DNA of 64,000 bases, from contig OZ026547.1 in assembly GCA_964020155.1 (NCBI GenBank), positions 4,054,595 through 4,118,594 on the forward strand, given 5' to 3'. The DNA comes from Chondrilla cf. caribensis (taxonomy: Eukaryota; Porifera; Demospongiae; Chondrillida; Chondrillidae). Shown one piece after another: positions 24,236 to 36,692 of this stretch. Position 1 is the first letter of the stretch, and each line of letters opens with the position of its first letter. The notes beneath the pieces are model-generated. The model did no database searches. It was not told the origin of the DNA and was given only the letters and a program-made list of their open reading frames with translations. A program made the translations under genes and the position numbers.

Positions 24236-25345
24236 TCACTCAGCAATACTGAGGTCTCATAGCTGTCCTTAGTGAAGTACAAACTGCACAGAACTGAATT
24301 GTCAGTAGCTCCAGTCCAGTCTAATCGTGTTTTAGCTACTTATCTTGTCCATTCAGTTCATTTATCAGCAACCTTGGGGAATCTATGCAGGATAAACTCA
24401 CACTCAGCTCTCCTACTGCATCTAGGAGCAACACACCATTTAGGCATTTTCAAAAAAAGTACTATGTTTATCGGATTTAGCGTTAGGTGGTATAACTATT
24501 AAAATGTATTGTGCACATTGTTAGTGGTTTCCCTTATGACATTACTCATGTATTCTAAGATGTCCAATTTTTCGGCGATTTCGTGCGTGAACGTTGAATA
24601 TTTCTCGTTTGGGATAAGAATGGCAATTTTTAACACCGCTACAGGTGTTTACTTACTAAAAGAAGTCATTTGAGGTCAACTTGTTTTTCATGTTACTGGC
24701 CCTCCAACATAGTTGTACAGTATGTATAGTTCGTAAATATTACTTGCACTATGTTTACCCGACCAGTAGCAGTGTAAACATTAGTACTCAAATGCTAAGT
24801 TACATTTATAATTATCACATCTCCATGTATATTGTGTCTTCATGCGTAAGAGACTGCATTACCACTACGTCCAGGAACAAATGAACGTCCTAAAGCTAGT
24901 AAAACCACTACGTACATGTGCTCAGACCCTGTAACATGGAACAGACAACATGTACAGATGATGAAACTGCCATACATATGACAGGGAAGCAGGAGTTGTT
25001 GGAGATACTGGATCAATTAGGACCACAAGGACCTCTGGACATCCAGGAGCACTAGGAGATGTTGAGGCTATATGAGTGAGTGTTTTTAATGATTAAGTGA
25101 AGCCTTACAAATAGGAATTTCAATTAGGGGAAGACATACGGTAATGTCATTAGCAGTGCACTCATGCTAACTCAATTACAATGGGCCTAATAAAGTCATC
25201 CAAGTATAACTCATTCTTAAGGTAAGTCCGAAGGTCACTGGGAAATGGAAATTTTGCCGGTAAGGTGTGGCAATATATATTTTGTAATGAACGCAAACTA
25301 ATGTCATTAATATGTATTAGCACACATAGATCCCCAAATGCAAAC
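24236..25345. other. Cassette DNA with a decayed Gly-X-Y relic
   Basis: Near 24,990-25,075, fragments such as GGACCACAAGGACC and CATCCAGGAGCACTAGGAGA read as broken Gly-X-Y codons ending at a GTGAGT donor. Related relics are near 35,345, 49,075, 54,220 and 63,755. No other feature is seen. Confidence 0.4.
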
Positions 25346-25368
25346 ACACACACACACACAAATACACA

Positions 25369-25416
<48 letters not shown>

Positions 25417-25430
25417 ATCACACACACATA
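25346..25430. repeat. (AC)n microsatellite
   Basis: AC tract with AATAC interruptions, about 300 bp upstream of gene 1. Genes 2 and 3 also have an (AC)n tract at a similar place (49,690-49,775; 54,579-54,640). Confidence 0.95.
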
Positions 25431-25643
25431 AGACAATTCAACCCCCCATCACATGAATCAACTTGTTTACACCAAAGCAGAAATTCTAAGGATTCACCAT
25501 CTATGTGGTGTGAGGTATGGAATTCTCATATCCATTCCCATTCTCTGTTGCTATCAATGGAAAGTACCACATACTAGCTATACATTGAGTATAGCTAGAA
25601 ATACACAATGAATATCGTTAAAAGTGGGCCTGTTCTACCAGGC

Positions 25644-25680
25644 CATATAAAGACTGCCTGTTCTGTTGTGGTTACCACAA
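25644..25680 (+). promoter_or_regulatory. Core promoter of collagen-like gene 1
   Basis: TATA-like CATATAAAG at 25,644-25,652, then the perfect inverted repeat TTGTGGTTACCACAA at 25,666-25,680. The two arms contain TGTGGT and ACCACA, the RUNX-type half-site in both orientations. The start codon is 43 bases further on. The same arrangement precedes genes 2 and 3. Confidence 0.6.
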
Positions 25681-25722
25681 ACTAGCACTGACAAATTTAC
25701 AGTATTAACAGGAGCTACAGTT

Positions 25723-28700
25723 ATGGCTCGAAGCATTCAGGTCTTTGTACAAGTGGCTCTTTTGTGCTGTCTGATGACTACCAGTATGGGGAGTGTCACT
25801 GATTGGCAAAAGGCATTTTCGCTACTTGAACACAAAGTGAATATGCAACAAGAAGAAATCGAGTCACTTCACCATGTGATAGAGCAGTTGGAGAAGAGAC
25901 TGGAACCACTTGAAGTGAAAGGTGAGTTTGAAGCAACAGCAAATACAAATACAACTTGCAGTCCCTGCTAGGCATGCCTGTTAGTCAGGACTATCCTCCT
26001 GTTGACTACATATAGAGTTAATGGGTTTACATCATTACATGTTGTCACTTTATGTGAGTGGGAAGAAGGTACACTGTGAAATAGAGTATAGCATATTCAA
26101 AAATAGTATTAATAGAGAAACACATCCCAAGCATTTATGAATTCACTATGAACTGAAAGTTGCACAGGCATGAATTTCTTGGTGTGGTTCGCAGGTATAA
26201 CATGTGAGATTCGAGGGCATCGACTAGAATTTGGTGGCTAAGGTGTTATGTAAACAATTAAGTCAAAGATAGTGTGGGCGAGTCACACGCAGTCCGCATG
26301 ACAATCAGTGACATTGGAAACGCACAAAATCAATTGTACGAATACACAGCAGCAACCGTACATTTTTCTCCCTTTATAGATTGAATATTATTAAAATGTT
26401 TCTTTGAGAAAGATTCACGTATTCATAAGATTATTATGTACGAGAGACACCATTGCATGAATTTTATATTTATGCTTACGTAATCCGAGACTTGTGACAG
26501 TAACGTGATCTGGAGGAGCATTCTGGGTTTTGAGTACAGTTGAACTTCTCGGAGAATGCGGAATTTTTAACTGCAGCCCAAAGCTACGTATGTGCTGACA
26601 TTAGGTAGAAGAAGGGTAAAGCTAACTTTTCACCGTATCGCTTGTTGATATTCGCTTCCGTTGTCAACATGTGACGGATTATGTTTTCACCTCTTGCCAC
26701 GAACCGTCAAAAACTGTCATATCTCAGGAATGGGGGGACAAATCAACAAGTGACGAGGTGAAAAGTTAGGTGTCATTATTGCGTATGTTTCGAGCTAGAA
26801 AGTTAAACTCGTGCCTTCAACCAAAAATTTCGCACTTTGATTAAAGCCTTTTTCATAGGTATGACGGCATGCCGAATATCTCCATCAAATGAGCGAAGTA
26901 CAAAGTATCTAAGAAACTGAAACATAGTTAACACATATTAGAAACGTGCAAACTATTCTTTCCTGCAATAGACCGGTCTCGGAGGGATGAAGAGGCAGAA
27001 AAAATAAGAGCAATTTTCCGGTGACCATTTTGTTTACGGTACCGATCTCACATGTTATACCTGCGTTAAACACAACTTGTACCTTATGAAACTGGAAGTG
27101 GCTATCAGAAGTGCTCTCTGGGAGGTACCTTAAGAATTGTTACATGATCAAGATAATTCTTTTTTTCCTACTACTGATTTTATCTCCAACTGGGTTGTAT
27201 TACAAGTTTCATTTATTCTGTTCTTCAAATGCTGAATAATTATAATAAAATGAAGACGAATGGGCAATTCACAACGAGTTCATGGAACATTTGAACAATA
27301 AAATGAATACCATTCCATGAGACGTTGTCGTGTTCACTGTCCAACCTTTGTGTGCTACAGTCTAGAAAACTAGCATAATGTGCTGTCATCTACTGCGCCT
27401 GTACGTACGTATTATTGGGCAAATCTTCCTAATCAGATAGTGTTTTCCGAACATCATCCGAAGCACTGTTGCAGGCTCTCTTTCTTCAAGTAAATTTTGT
27501 TGTTTTCTCTTTGCAGGACATTCTTAGGCTTTGCTCATGATACAGTACAATTTGGTTTGAACATTTATCCAGCCACTCTTACCACATAGAGATTTATATG
27601 TATAACAACATTCCACCGAACCTTATTGAATAGATATGGCGTGTTTTGCATTATCTTTGTGTAGTCTTTTTTGGATAAGTATTGGTATGCACATTCACGA
27701 ACAATCTAAAAATTGATTTAGAATTGAACCAACAAAGTTAGTGTTTCTCGATCCATAAGAACTCTTGCAGCAGTTACTGGAATTTCCATTCCGACTGTAA
27801 AGTTTATGCAGCAAATTTATATTTATCAGTGTACTCCCAAATTTTACACAGCAAGATAGGAACTTCTATACATGTATGGAAAGGTCTTGTCTTGGCCTAT
27901 AGATTGATGTAACATTTAGGCCCATTACTATACAAGACAAGAGGATTTATGTGATTAAAAGCCCCTACAAAACTAGGGCACATATATGATGCAGGGTACA
28001 TTGAAGTCCCTTCTGGCTCAGAGTGCATACTGTGTAAGGTACTAGATGTGTTTAAGTAGGAATTAGAAGGAGATAAATCCCGTGGGGATGCTATCTCCTC
28101 TCCAGAATAAATTGGATACCATTTTAGGTTTTAAAGACTTTTACTGAAAATATTATGTTGGGCAGTCTGTACACAAATTCCACTCTAATATTTGTTGTCC
28201 ATATTTCCACATCATGCACCTTATTTATGTAAGAATTATTAAGCTAGGTGTGTATTATGTGCAGATCCCTCGCTACGCACATGTATGTAATCTTGGAAAT
28301 GACAATAATTATACATTCTGACATAATTGTAAATGTCTGTGAAAATGGACACAGCATGGCTGCCCAATTACCGTAGTGTCCGAAATTTTGGTGGGACGTA
28401 ATTTTCGCAAATCGCTCGATTTAGGACTGTTCGCATTTTTATTTTCGCGAATGGCAACGTGCTTATTGGTTTTCCTTTTAATTAGCACTTCGAGGACGCT
28501 TATGTGTTATGAATGGCAACGGAACGCAGGGTACTATCGTTTATAGTCGAGACAAGCTTCTGACGTTTTATTTTTCTGAGAAAGAACTGCAAGATTGCTC
28601 GCTTTTGAAGATGTCCACGTTTGAGTATGAGAGTGGTATTCGAGGATATCATGTTTATTAGACTATTTGGAGCAGTAGCATTGGAGAGGTTCTTAGCTGC

Positions 28701-30341
28701 CGTCAAGAGCCCAGAAACGCTGAAGATCCCTTCGCTACAGGTGAAAACAAAGGCAATCGCCCTTTGTTCCCATGTTGCCCGTACTACCAACGTATGGACG
28801 GCCGCCATTTTATACATACCCACGATAATTTTCGCGAATGGAAATTTCGCGAATCAGACCTTCCTCGCGAAATTTGTGAAAATTACGTCCCGTGAAAATT
28901 TCGGACACTACGGTAGATGCCCCCAACAGTGAAGCACCATCATAATTGACAAAGAAGCACTTCAATTCCATCTAGCAGTTTTACATTCATCATTCTTTAG
29001 TAGCACTAGATTCACAGCTATTTAGCAAGCATAATCAATCATACTGAACCTGCACCTAACAGTTAAGCCATTTTGGCTGCAGCAAATACGTGTAGATACA
29101 TAATATTATTTAAGTGTCCCTGATGATATTTTCAAGGGTTGGCAACTATATGTAATATCATCACTTTATGTACACTGTGTTCATGTACCCATCAGTGATG
29201 TAGATATAGCTATCATTTTATGCATACAATGCAATCATGTATCAAATCAATGTCAAAATACATCAGATTCTATAACATTAATTTTAATGACAAGCTCAGA
29301 TTAACCTCTTTCCAACAATGTCTGAATTAGTACAACTATAATAAATGACATCTTATATTAAAAATGAACCAACTTCTCCACACAGTAGAATTTGCCTCTG
29401 TTGTCTTAGTGATATGTGAAGACTAATATTCTATATATTTTGAATGAACTATGTCGTAATCAATATAATTACAATTATGCTGCTAATTATAATTGAGATT
29501 ATATTAACTTGCTCTTGTTTAAACAGAGAAATTCCAGGAAAGAATTAGACGACAAGGTGGTTGCAATTGTCTACCTGGGTCAAAAGGGGCTAGAGGTACA
29601 CCTGGACTGGATGGGATAAATGGAACAAAGGGTGAAAAGGGAGACCCAGGGCCACATGGGGAGAGGGGTGGAAAAGGAGAGCTAGGACTGCCAGGATCTC
29701 CAGGACCCCAAGGAATTAATGGTACAAAGGGAGAATCAGGGAATGTTGGACAGAAAGGTGGACCAGGAGTGAAAGGAGACACAGGAGTGCCAGGACGCAA
29801 TGGAACAAAAGGTGAACGAGGACTGAAAGGAGAATTAGGTCAAAAAGGAAACAAGGGAAAGCAAGGGGAAAAGGGAGAGCCAGGAATGCCAGGACAACAA
29901 GGACTTAATGGAACAAAGGGAGAAAAGGGTGAACTAGGAGATCAAGAAGTAAATGGAACAAGAGGTAAACGAGGAGAAAAAGGACAGAGAGGTGAACCAG
30001 GACTGAAAGGTGAGCAAGGGCAAAAGGGAGAGCCTGGAATGCCAGGACCACAAGGTCCTAATAAAACAAAGGAAAAAAAGTGTAAACAAAAAGATCAAGC
30101 CACCAATCGAACAGATTCTGTACCAGTAATAACAGGCAATGTGGGATGTGAACTAGGAGATCAAGGAGTTAATGGAACAAAAGGTGAACGAGGAGAAAAA
30201 GGACAGAAAGGTGAGCCAGGGGAAAGGAGAGAGCCAGTAAAACAGGAACCACAAGGACCTAATGAAGCAAAGTGCAAACCAAAAAGAGCAGTCAATGGAA
30301 CAGATTCTGTACCAGAAATAACAAGCAATAACGGATGTTAA
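25723..30341 (+). CDS. Secreted collagen-like protein, gene 1 (two exons)
   Basis: Exon 1 is 25,723-25,921 and exon 2 is 29,527-30,341. Donor AAAG|GTGAGT, acceptor TTTAAACAG, intron phase 1; 337 residues in all. Residues 1-24 form a signal peptide (MARSIQVFVQVALLCCLMTT). Residues 28-66 are a short coiled coil (MQQEEIESLHHVIEQLEKRL), probably for trimer formation. An RRQGGCNC knot then precedes Gly-X-Y repeats dense in NGTKGE, giving many N-glycosylation sequons. The Gly-X-Y run is broken by a Lys/Cys-rich segment ending in TDSVPVITGNVGC, after which a second Gly-X-Y stretch ends in TDSVPEITSNNGC and TAA. The terminal module is therefore duplicated. AATAAA at 30,406-30,411 could be the poly(A) signal. 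Role inferred: a secreted fibrillar or matrix protein. No lectin or NC1-type domain is seen. Confidence 0.85.
26190..27065. mobile_element. TIR element in intron of gene 1 (family M1)
   Basis: 876 bp with ends CGCAGGTATAACATGTGAGA and its reverse complement. No transposase frame. Inside lies a second inverted repeat: CTAACTTTTCACC...TTGTTGAT near 26,620 against ATCAACAAG...GGTGAAAAGTTAG near 26,740. Other copies are at 40,636-41,510 and 55,818-56,663. A paralogous segment at 55,381-55,415 lacks the element and shows the empty site. Confidence 0.85.
28371..28913. mobile_element. TIR element (MITE) in intron of gene 1 (family M2)
   Basis: 543 bp with inverted ends starting CCGTAGTGTCCGAAATTTT and flanked by TA on both sides (28,369-70 and 28,914-15). 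The ends stay similar for about 45 bp. The paralogous position at 57,962-57,963 is empty. The interior contains short frames but no transposase. Confidence 0.88.
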
Positions 30342-30405
30342 AAAACCAAAGAACTTAATTCTCTACTAAGAGTACGCGTTAAATATTGCAATCAGTCGAA
30401 GAATT

Positions 30406-30411
30406 AATAAA
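30406..30411 (+). terminator. Possible poly(A) signal of gene 1
   Basis: AATAAA about 65 bases after the stop codon, conserved at 59,232-59,237 after gene 3. Confidence 0.5.
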
Positions 30412-30913
30412 TTACATACATGTTAATCATTACAATTACATATTTTAGATACTTCAGTAGTATTAATGTGGGCACAGTGTAATAATATAGTTAAGTTGAA
30501 CTAAATGAGATAATCTGTTCCAGTATTTGATTTTGGAACTAATTAAGCTAGTGTGTATGCAAGCATTTAAACGATGCAGGATGCATATGCAAACTTTCTG
30601 TACCAATAGGTCTTCCTACAAAGTTAGCATGTTATCATTCAGAAACATAGAATTAGTGCACACAAACACACAATGTGATGTGGTTCTATTTGAATGTACA
30701 TCATATATATGTACCTACGTATATAATATGATACTGTAATTGCATACTGAAGACCTCCTACTTCAAAAGCACCACCAACAGTGCAAATCCAATACACTGG
30801 GGTATAGATATCCCAAAGCATTCCCTTTCAGAATAACAAATTTCATGTATATAGCTTTTGTTGTTGATTTTTAAGATAAAGATGAGCATATCCTTATCAT
30901 ACGGAATCTACGT

Positions 30914-32660
30914 ATGTATTAAAATACTACATTTGGTATGCATAATATCTGGTTAATATGGAACAAATAACTTATGATCGACATTTCAAAATTATAATCA
31001 TTATTATTATTGCATTCATGTATGCATGTACATGCTTTTTGTATAGCACTTGATTGCTAGAATAATAGAATAGTGATGAGAAAGAATGAAGAACAAATAT
31101 TGTTTGTAGGGTACATTTAATTAAACAATTAAGTATCTAGTAAGTCATTTAGGAGGGATGGAATTCATGTATATAGTTATCAGGTGGTTATGAGGTGGGT
31201 GGGTAACAGTTTGGGTAGGACCAGGTGGGTGGGGATCGAGGTAGGAGACTGGTGGGTGGATCCAGGCAAGAGATGGGTGGATGGAGATCCAGTAGGGCAA
31301 CAACTGGCCTGACTGGGCTCCAGGTTTGTGGGGATCAGGTGGTCCCTCATTCAAGGAGGGTCCCGTAGCCAGGGTTAACTGCATAGTAAGATTTCTCATT
31401 GAGGGTAGGTGGGCTACCAAATGGGGCAATGTACACACTATGACAAAAAACTCCATGGTAAGACAAACAATACAGACAGCATACAAGTGATCAGTGAAGG
31501 TTTCAAACAAGCACAAGTCAGTTAAATTATGTCCTCAAAATTAGCAAATTACAATGTATGTGTATACAACAGTTACTGTGTGTGTGCGTGTGTGTGTGTG
31601 TGTGTGTAATTTTACATATTGGTGTATTCCAGAATTTCATACAACAAGGTAGCAACTTCTATACATGTAATGAAAGGTCTGTTCTTGGCCTATCACTGTT
31701 AACGTTTTGGGGCATTACTAGATAAGACAAGATGATTTAAGCAAATAAAAATGCATCAAAAATATGGCCACATATGGCGTAGGGTACACAAAAACAATTT
31801 CCAGTTCGGGTACATACAGTGCAAGGTACAAGATGTGTTAAATTGTTGAAAACATTATATTTGTGATTTAACCTAGCTACAACTATTATTGCATTGACCA
31901 TGCATTCATTAGTACACAATAGATTTCATATGCATATACGTCTGGAGGCATAGTATAGGTAGGCTTGATCCTGAATCATGGAAATACATAGGCATGTTAA
32001 TTTATACACACAGCAAAGGCAAGAAAATGGCGGTGACCATCAAGTACATGAGATGCAGTAGTATTATTTTTGATGTTTGACCATTGAGTATGTGTCTATG
32101 TCTGTAGATCTCAGCATTAAATCTATCCAAAAATTATGGTGAGTTCTTGGAGTTCAGCTACTATGATATGCTGAACATAGCAATTATAATACAGTATGTA
32201 GTTTGCAGATATTATGATACTTGCACCATGTTCACCTGACCATTAGCAGTGGTAAGACTCAACTACTGGATCAAATTCATAATTATGATGTCTGCAAATA
32301 TTATGCATAAAAGACTGCAAGACCACCAAGACCAGGAACAACCTATGGAAGAATGAGAAAAGGCAAAGCAGGTCCACAAGAACCTCCTTTGAAATACGCC
32401 TAACTATGGTTGACCTCATGGCAGTATACAGACAACACCGTGGTAGTCTGCGGATACCACAATAGACAACCTCATCTATCCTAGGGTGATAATCAACATA
32501 CAAATAATGTACTATTTAGGCTATATTTGCATAGCGATTATAACGTAATATTTCTTTATAAATTGCAAGAACAACAGGGAAATAATAGTGAAGAAATATC
32601 AAAGATGGTATAAAAAGAAGAAAAAGATATTAGACAAAGTCAGACTAAAAACCTCATAAA
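30914..32660. other. Dispersed R-unit, copy 1, no gene
   Basis: A non-coding repeat unit also found at about 36,700-37,100, 43,900-44,870 and 47,440-49,560. Its marks are GGTGGGTGGGGATC-type runs (31,195-31,330), GGGTCCCGTAGCCAGGGTTA (31,358-31,378), and a TG tract at 31,578-31,607. Nothing coding recognised. Confidence 0.55.
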
Positions 32661-32662
32661 AC

Positions 32663-33050
32663 TTAAACATGTCCAAAAGTGTTCTCACTGTTCCCCGTTC
32701 TCTTAGTTTTCCTGCAAACTTCATCAATAGCATTTCTCATATCTTTGTTGGCTGAATCTTCAGTTTCCATTCTTTCCAAAGGAAAAGGCTTTACAAATAA
32801 GTCGTAAATGCCTTTGATTTTTACGCTATTCAATGCTTTCTTGCCACAGAGAGGCAATGCAAGTTACTGCAGATCCTTTCTTCTGCGGGAAAAATTCTTA
32901 TTGCCAACCTTGCTGCTAGATTTCTTCTTGATTTTACAGCGTTGAGGCAGGTATAGACAATTTCTTGGGGGATAATATAATGTGTCATCTGGTGGTTTGC
33001 CGTCTGATTCATCTCCTGTGTAAGGGAGAAACACAAAACGAGGAGCATAA
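32663..33050 (-). pseudogene. BEN-domain relic
   Basis: Minus strand. The first half of a BEN domain (RNLAARLAIRIFPAEERICS) lies at about 32,920-32,850. A frameshift near 32,840 then leads to the second half with GKKALNSVKIKGIYDL and MRNAIDEVCRKTKR. BEN domains bind DNA or mediate chromatin contacts. The break and the lack of other exons point to a dead fragment. It lies directly left of the truncated Tc1 element. Confidence 0.6.
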
Positions 33051-33354
33051 CAACACTGGATCAGGCTCTGGTATCGCAGTGCTGTCCAACGGTGGTGATT
33101 GGATTGGCAGCTGTAAAGAAGCTACACGTCTTTAATTCATCCAGTTGTCCAGATATATTTTTTTCAAACAAATCTAGCATCAAAATAACTTTAACATTTT
33201 GCGCTGAAAGGGCATCAAATATCTTCTCCATTTTAGATACTATTTCAGAATTTTGTTGAATTGGTGGCTGGGTGATTTAAACCTCTTCTACTTGATCGGG
33301 AATCAATGCGGGCTGCCGAGGTTGAAGCTTATTCCAAGCTCTGGTTGTGGATTT
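33051..33354. other. Spacer, no gene
   Basis: No supported feature. Homology with the 62.5-kb transposase copy begins at about 33,355. Confidence 0.45.
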
Positions 33355-34191
33355 GAACATTACCGATTTATTGACCAACCCATGTCGAAGAACGACGTAC
33401 TGACCGCCAGCAATCTAATGGACATGATGCAAGACAAGTTTGAGTGTGAAGACATCAGATACTCACTGCGCACTCTAGCCAGGGCAAGGCAGGACCTAGG
33501 ATAGACGTTTGGTATGGCAAGATACTGTCAAGCTATTCGGGAGAGTAATAAGCTCAAAAGAGTAGAGTGGTGTGAACAGCGCTTGTTGGAGAAGGAAACT
33601 TTCAACAACATCATTTTTACGGACAAATCTACTGTGCAATTGGAAAACCACTGTAGAAAATGTTTTCGCTGGAGAGGAGCACCAAGAAAGATGAAATACA
33701 AGTTCAAGCACCCTCAGAAAGTTCATATTTGGGGAGGAATCTCTAAGAGAGGTGCCACAAAAATTGTCATCTTTCAAGGAATCATTAGAGCCACTGTGTA
33801 CAGGGACATTCTAAGAGAGTCATTGATCCCTTTCATATGCAAGCACCTTATGTACAGCCATTGTTTATATCAGGACAATGATCCTAAACACACGAGTCGC
33901 TATATTTGTGGATTCTTTGAGCAGACTGAGATTGTTTGGTGGAAGAGCCCTGCTGAAAGTTCCGATCTCAATCCAATTGAGAAGATTTGGGGATCCATGA
34001 AGTGCTACTTAAGGGACAAGTATAAGCCAAAGAATCTAGCCAAATTGAAGACAGGAATAAAAGCCTTCTGGAAAAAACTGATGCCAGACGTTTGCACTAG
34101 GTATATCGACCACCTTCACAAGGTACTACTGCTAGTTATTGAGGAGATGGTGGTCCAACAGTACATTAACATACCTAACTTTGTTAAATAA
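33355..34191 (+). pseudogene. Tc1-like transposase, 5'-truncated with one stop
   Basis: A long frame with a DDE_3-type catalytic core: IIFTDKSTVQLE (first Asp), LYQDNDPKHTSR (second Asp) and SSDLNPIEKIWG (Glu). Exactly 34 residues separate the second Asp from the Glu, so it is DD34E, the Tc1 type. The enzyme cuts and pastes TIR elements at TA. The upstream part (FIDQPMSKNDVLTASNLMD) is in the same frame but separated by TAG at 33,502-33,504. The N-terminal helix-turn-helix is missing because homology with the copy at 62,375 starts only at 33,355. The part after the stop, 33,514-34,191, is fully open (225 codons). Confidence 0.85.
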
Positions 34192-34225
34192 TTCATATTT
34201 TTGCATTATACACTCGTAATTATTA

Positions 34226-35042
34226 CAGTGAATTCTCGTTAATCTGCCACCGCTTTATCTGCCTAACCTGTTTATTCGCTGCCAATTGCCTGCATGAATT
34301 CACTTGTATGGTTATACTACTGATGCAATCCGCCAATCAGATAATCTGCCTACGCCACAATTTTGTGACATCACTTCCTCTAATTACACGTGTTATGTAA
34401 CACTTAATCCGCCACTCCTGGAAGAAGATGGCTACCAAGCGACCAAGAACTGACTTGTCTGTGACGTATAAAAGGAGATCGATTTGCGATTGAAATGCTC
34501 AAAATCAACACAGGAGCAGATTTCAGAGCATTTTTCAAGGAAATGGAACCTTTAGATCGCAAGTAGGACAGTTGGTGACATACTAAAGCGAAAGGCTGAC
34601 TGGGAGATTCGTGAAGCCCATCAACTGAGTCAGAAACGCCTCAGGTAACCCAAGTTTAATGCCTTAGAGAAAGCTCTAGGAATGTGGTTCGCAACCATGC
34701 AAGCAAAGAGGGCTATTATTTCGGACACGACACAGGCATTGTTTCCTCAAGTCATGAACACAGGACAGGAGATCCTACGAAAGAACAAACATCTTTATAT
34801 GTTCATTTTATGTGACAGTACTTAGCAATGCATGCTTTATCTCTTTACTTTGCATTTTTCTTATTAATTCAGGATGTTTGTTGCTATTGTTATAATATGC
34901 TATTGCTATTTGTGATATATGATATTGTTTGCTTGATATAATAGGATATTGTGATTAAAATTTAAGTAATTCATTAATCCGCCAAACTCGTTAATCCAAA
35001 TACTGCTAAAACGAATTGCGGCGGATTAACAAGAGTACACTG
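34226..35042 (+). mobile_element. Tigger/pogo-like element with decayed transposase start
   Basis: 817 bp with ends CAGTGAATTCTCGTTAATCT and, reversed, CAGTGTACTCTTGTTAATCC, flanked by TA. Inside, plus-strand pieces read MATKRPRTDLS, then TVGDILKRKADWEI and ALGMWFATMQAKRAIIS, resembling the N-terminal DNA-binding region of Tigger/jerky transposases. Stops and frameshifts interrupt it. The homologous site at 63,451-63,460 has no insertion. Confidence 0.85.
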
Positions 35043-35810
35043 TATCCTTAAACTTTATAATACGTATTTTAGCTGATATTATCATTTTGTTACGTATGAT
35101 TATTACACGTACCCAAGTGTACGACGAAAGCGCACCAATGAATTGGGTGATAAGTGGCAATTACTTTCTCAATGTTTACATAAATGCACAGCACACCACA
35201 TACGGGCGTGACGAATTTCTGAGGGCTTCCTGGGATATCTGTGCCAGCATATGCGGAAATCTGTGCCATCGGATGCAGAAAAACATACATTTTCCATGAC
35301 CTGTACCGTAACATGCACAAGAACCTCCACGACTTGACAGCGAACTAGGAGTTGTTGGAGATACATACTGGATCAACTAGGACAACAAGGATTTCCTGTA
35401 CATCCATGTGCACTAGGAGATGTTAAGGATACAAAAGTGAGGGCTTTTACAAGGATTCAGCCAAACCTACCATGTACCAAATTACATTATGAGAAGACAT
35501 ACAGTAATGCCATTAGTGATGAAACTATGCATGCATTCACTGTTACTGCATATGTCCAGTAGTAGTACCCTATGTATAGTCTAGAAATTTAAGATTTTTA
35601 TAGCCCAATTACATAGACTGAGCATATCTACACCACACTCCAAGGATTACTAAGAATGTTTATGATGTCTATGCAACAAGATATGAACCCTTTAAGGGTT
35701 GAAGGCAAGTCCTAACTACGTATATATCATTATAAACTCATTTTTTCCAGTTCTATAGCTGCAATAGAATGAGCAGATACTATAAAGCAATAGAATGAGT
35801 AGATACTATA
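35043..35810. other. Cassette DNA homologous to 63.45-64 kb, no gene
   Basis: Homologous to 63,457-64,000 and, more weakly, to 49,000-49,560. It holds a decayed Gly-X-Y relic near 35,345-35,430. A 22-bp segment (GCAATAGAATGAG...ACTATA) is tandemly doubled at 35,761-35,810, just before the RT fragment. Confidence 0.5.
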
Positions 35811-36692
35811 GGAGGGCTGGGCTTGACCAATCCTGAACTCCAGGCTACAAGAGAATATGAAGCCTCTATTGCCATAGCACATTCTCTGGTCACAGCCATC
35901 AAATCAAAAGAAAATGAATACAGCCAAGACATTGTCTCCAACAAACACAAGGCTAAAAAGAGATGAAACAGAGGGAGCAATTGCAATTAGAATCTATTAA
36001 GGAAGAAACGATGGCATGGCTACCTTCAAGCATGAAGAGAAACGTTACGATGGCACAGGAAAAAAGAGCATCAGCCTGGCTAAATGCTCTTCCAATTAGG
36101 GAACATGGCTTTGCTCTGCACAAAAGCGATTTCCATGATGCACTGTGCCTTCGATACAACTGGCGTCCTCCACGTCTACCAGTACAGTGTGCCTGTGGAC
36201 AAGGATTCTCCATTAATCATGCAATGGATTGCCCTACAGGAGGCTTCCCTAGTGGGAGACATAATGATGTCAGGGATTTAACAGCAACGCTTCTCACTGA
36301 GGTTTGCCCAGATGTGGCCATTGAACCAAACCCTACAACCGTTAAATGGTGAACAATTCGTGTATGGCAGTGCAAATTGTGAGGCCAATGCCAGAGCAGA
36401 TATTTGTGCACAAGGATTCTGGGGAAATAGTAGTCAAAGAACATTTTTGGATGCAAGGATTTGCAATCCCAACGCTCCCACCTACTATAATTCCAGCCTT
36501 GAAGCCATCTATCGTACACAGGAAAAAGAGAAACGTCGACAATATAAAGAGAGAATAAGAGAAGTTGAACTGGGGTCATTCACACCTCTCATCTTCTCCA
36601 TTTTTGGAGGAATGGGAAGATCCACCACCATGGCTCACAAGAGCTATGAACACATTTATGGCTTATTGGAAATCATCCTGAATGTGATCTGA
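35811..36692 (+). pseudogene. C-terminal part of a Cys-finger RT element
   Basis: Plus strand in three frame segments: GGLGLTNPELQATREYEAS (from 35,811), then ASAWLNALPIREHGFALHKS, LRYNWRPPRLPVQCACGQGF and HAMDCPTGGFPSGRHNDVRD (35,963-36,330), then ARADICAQGFWG, RTFLDARICNPNAPTYY and RIREVELGSFTPLIFSIFGG (36,330-36,692). I recall this order of blocks from the end of RT proteins like the one at 16,753-18,664. The function of the C-terminal block is unknown to me. Frame breaks make it non-functional. Confidence 0.65.

Larger units (their letters stand above)
21141..30913. repeat. Segmental duplication, copy 1
   Basis: Repeated in the same orientation at 50,392-59,743 (offset about 29.0-29.6 kb). 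By eye 21,141-22,360 matches 50,392-51,610 almost base for base. Differences are mainly transposon insertions (28,371-28,913 only here) and an extra tandem duplication near 55.2-55.8 kb in copy 2. It carries an orphan collagen exon and all of gene 1. Confidence 0.9.

Noticed and set aside
28500..28932. Overlapping 100-codon frames on both strands
   Set aside because: Both lie within the M2 MITE and have no recognisable protein features.
36084..36579. Additional frames in both orientations
   Set aside because: Shadows of the frame-broken RT C-terminal relic.
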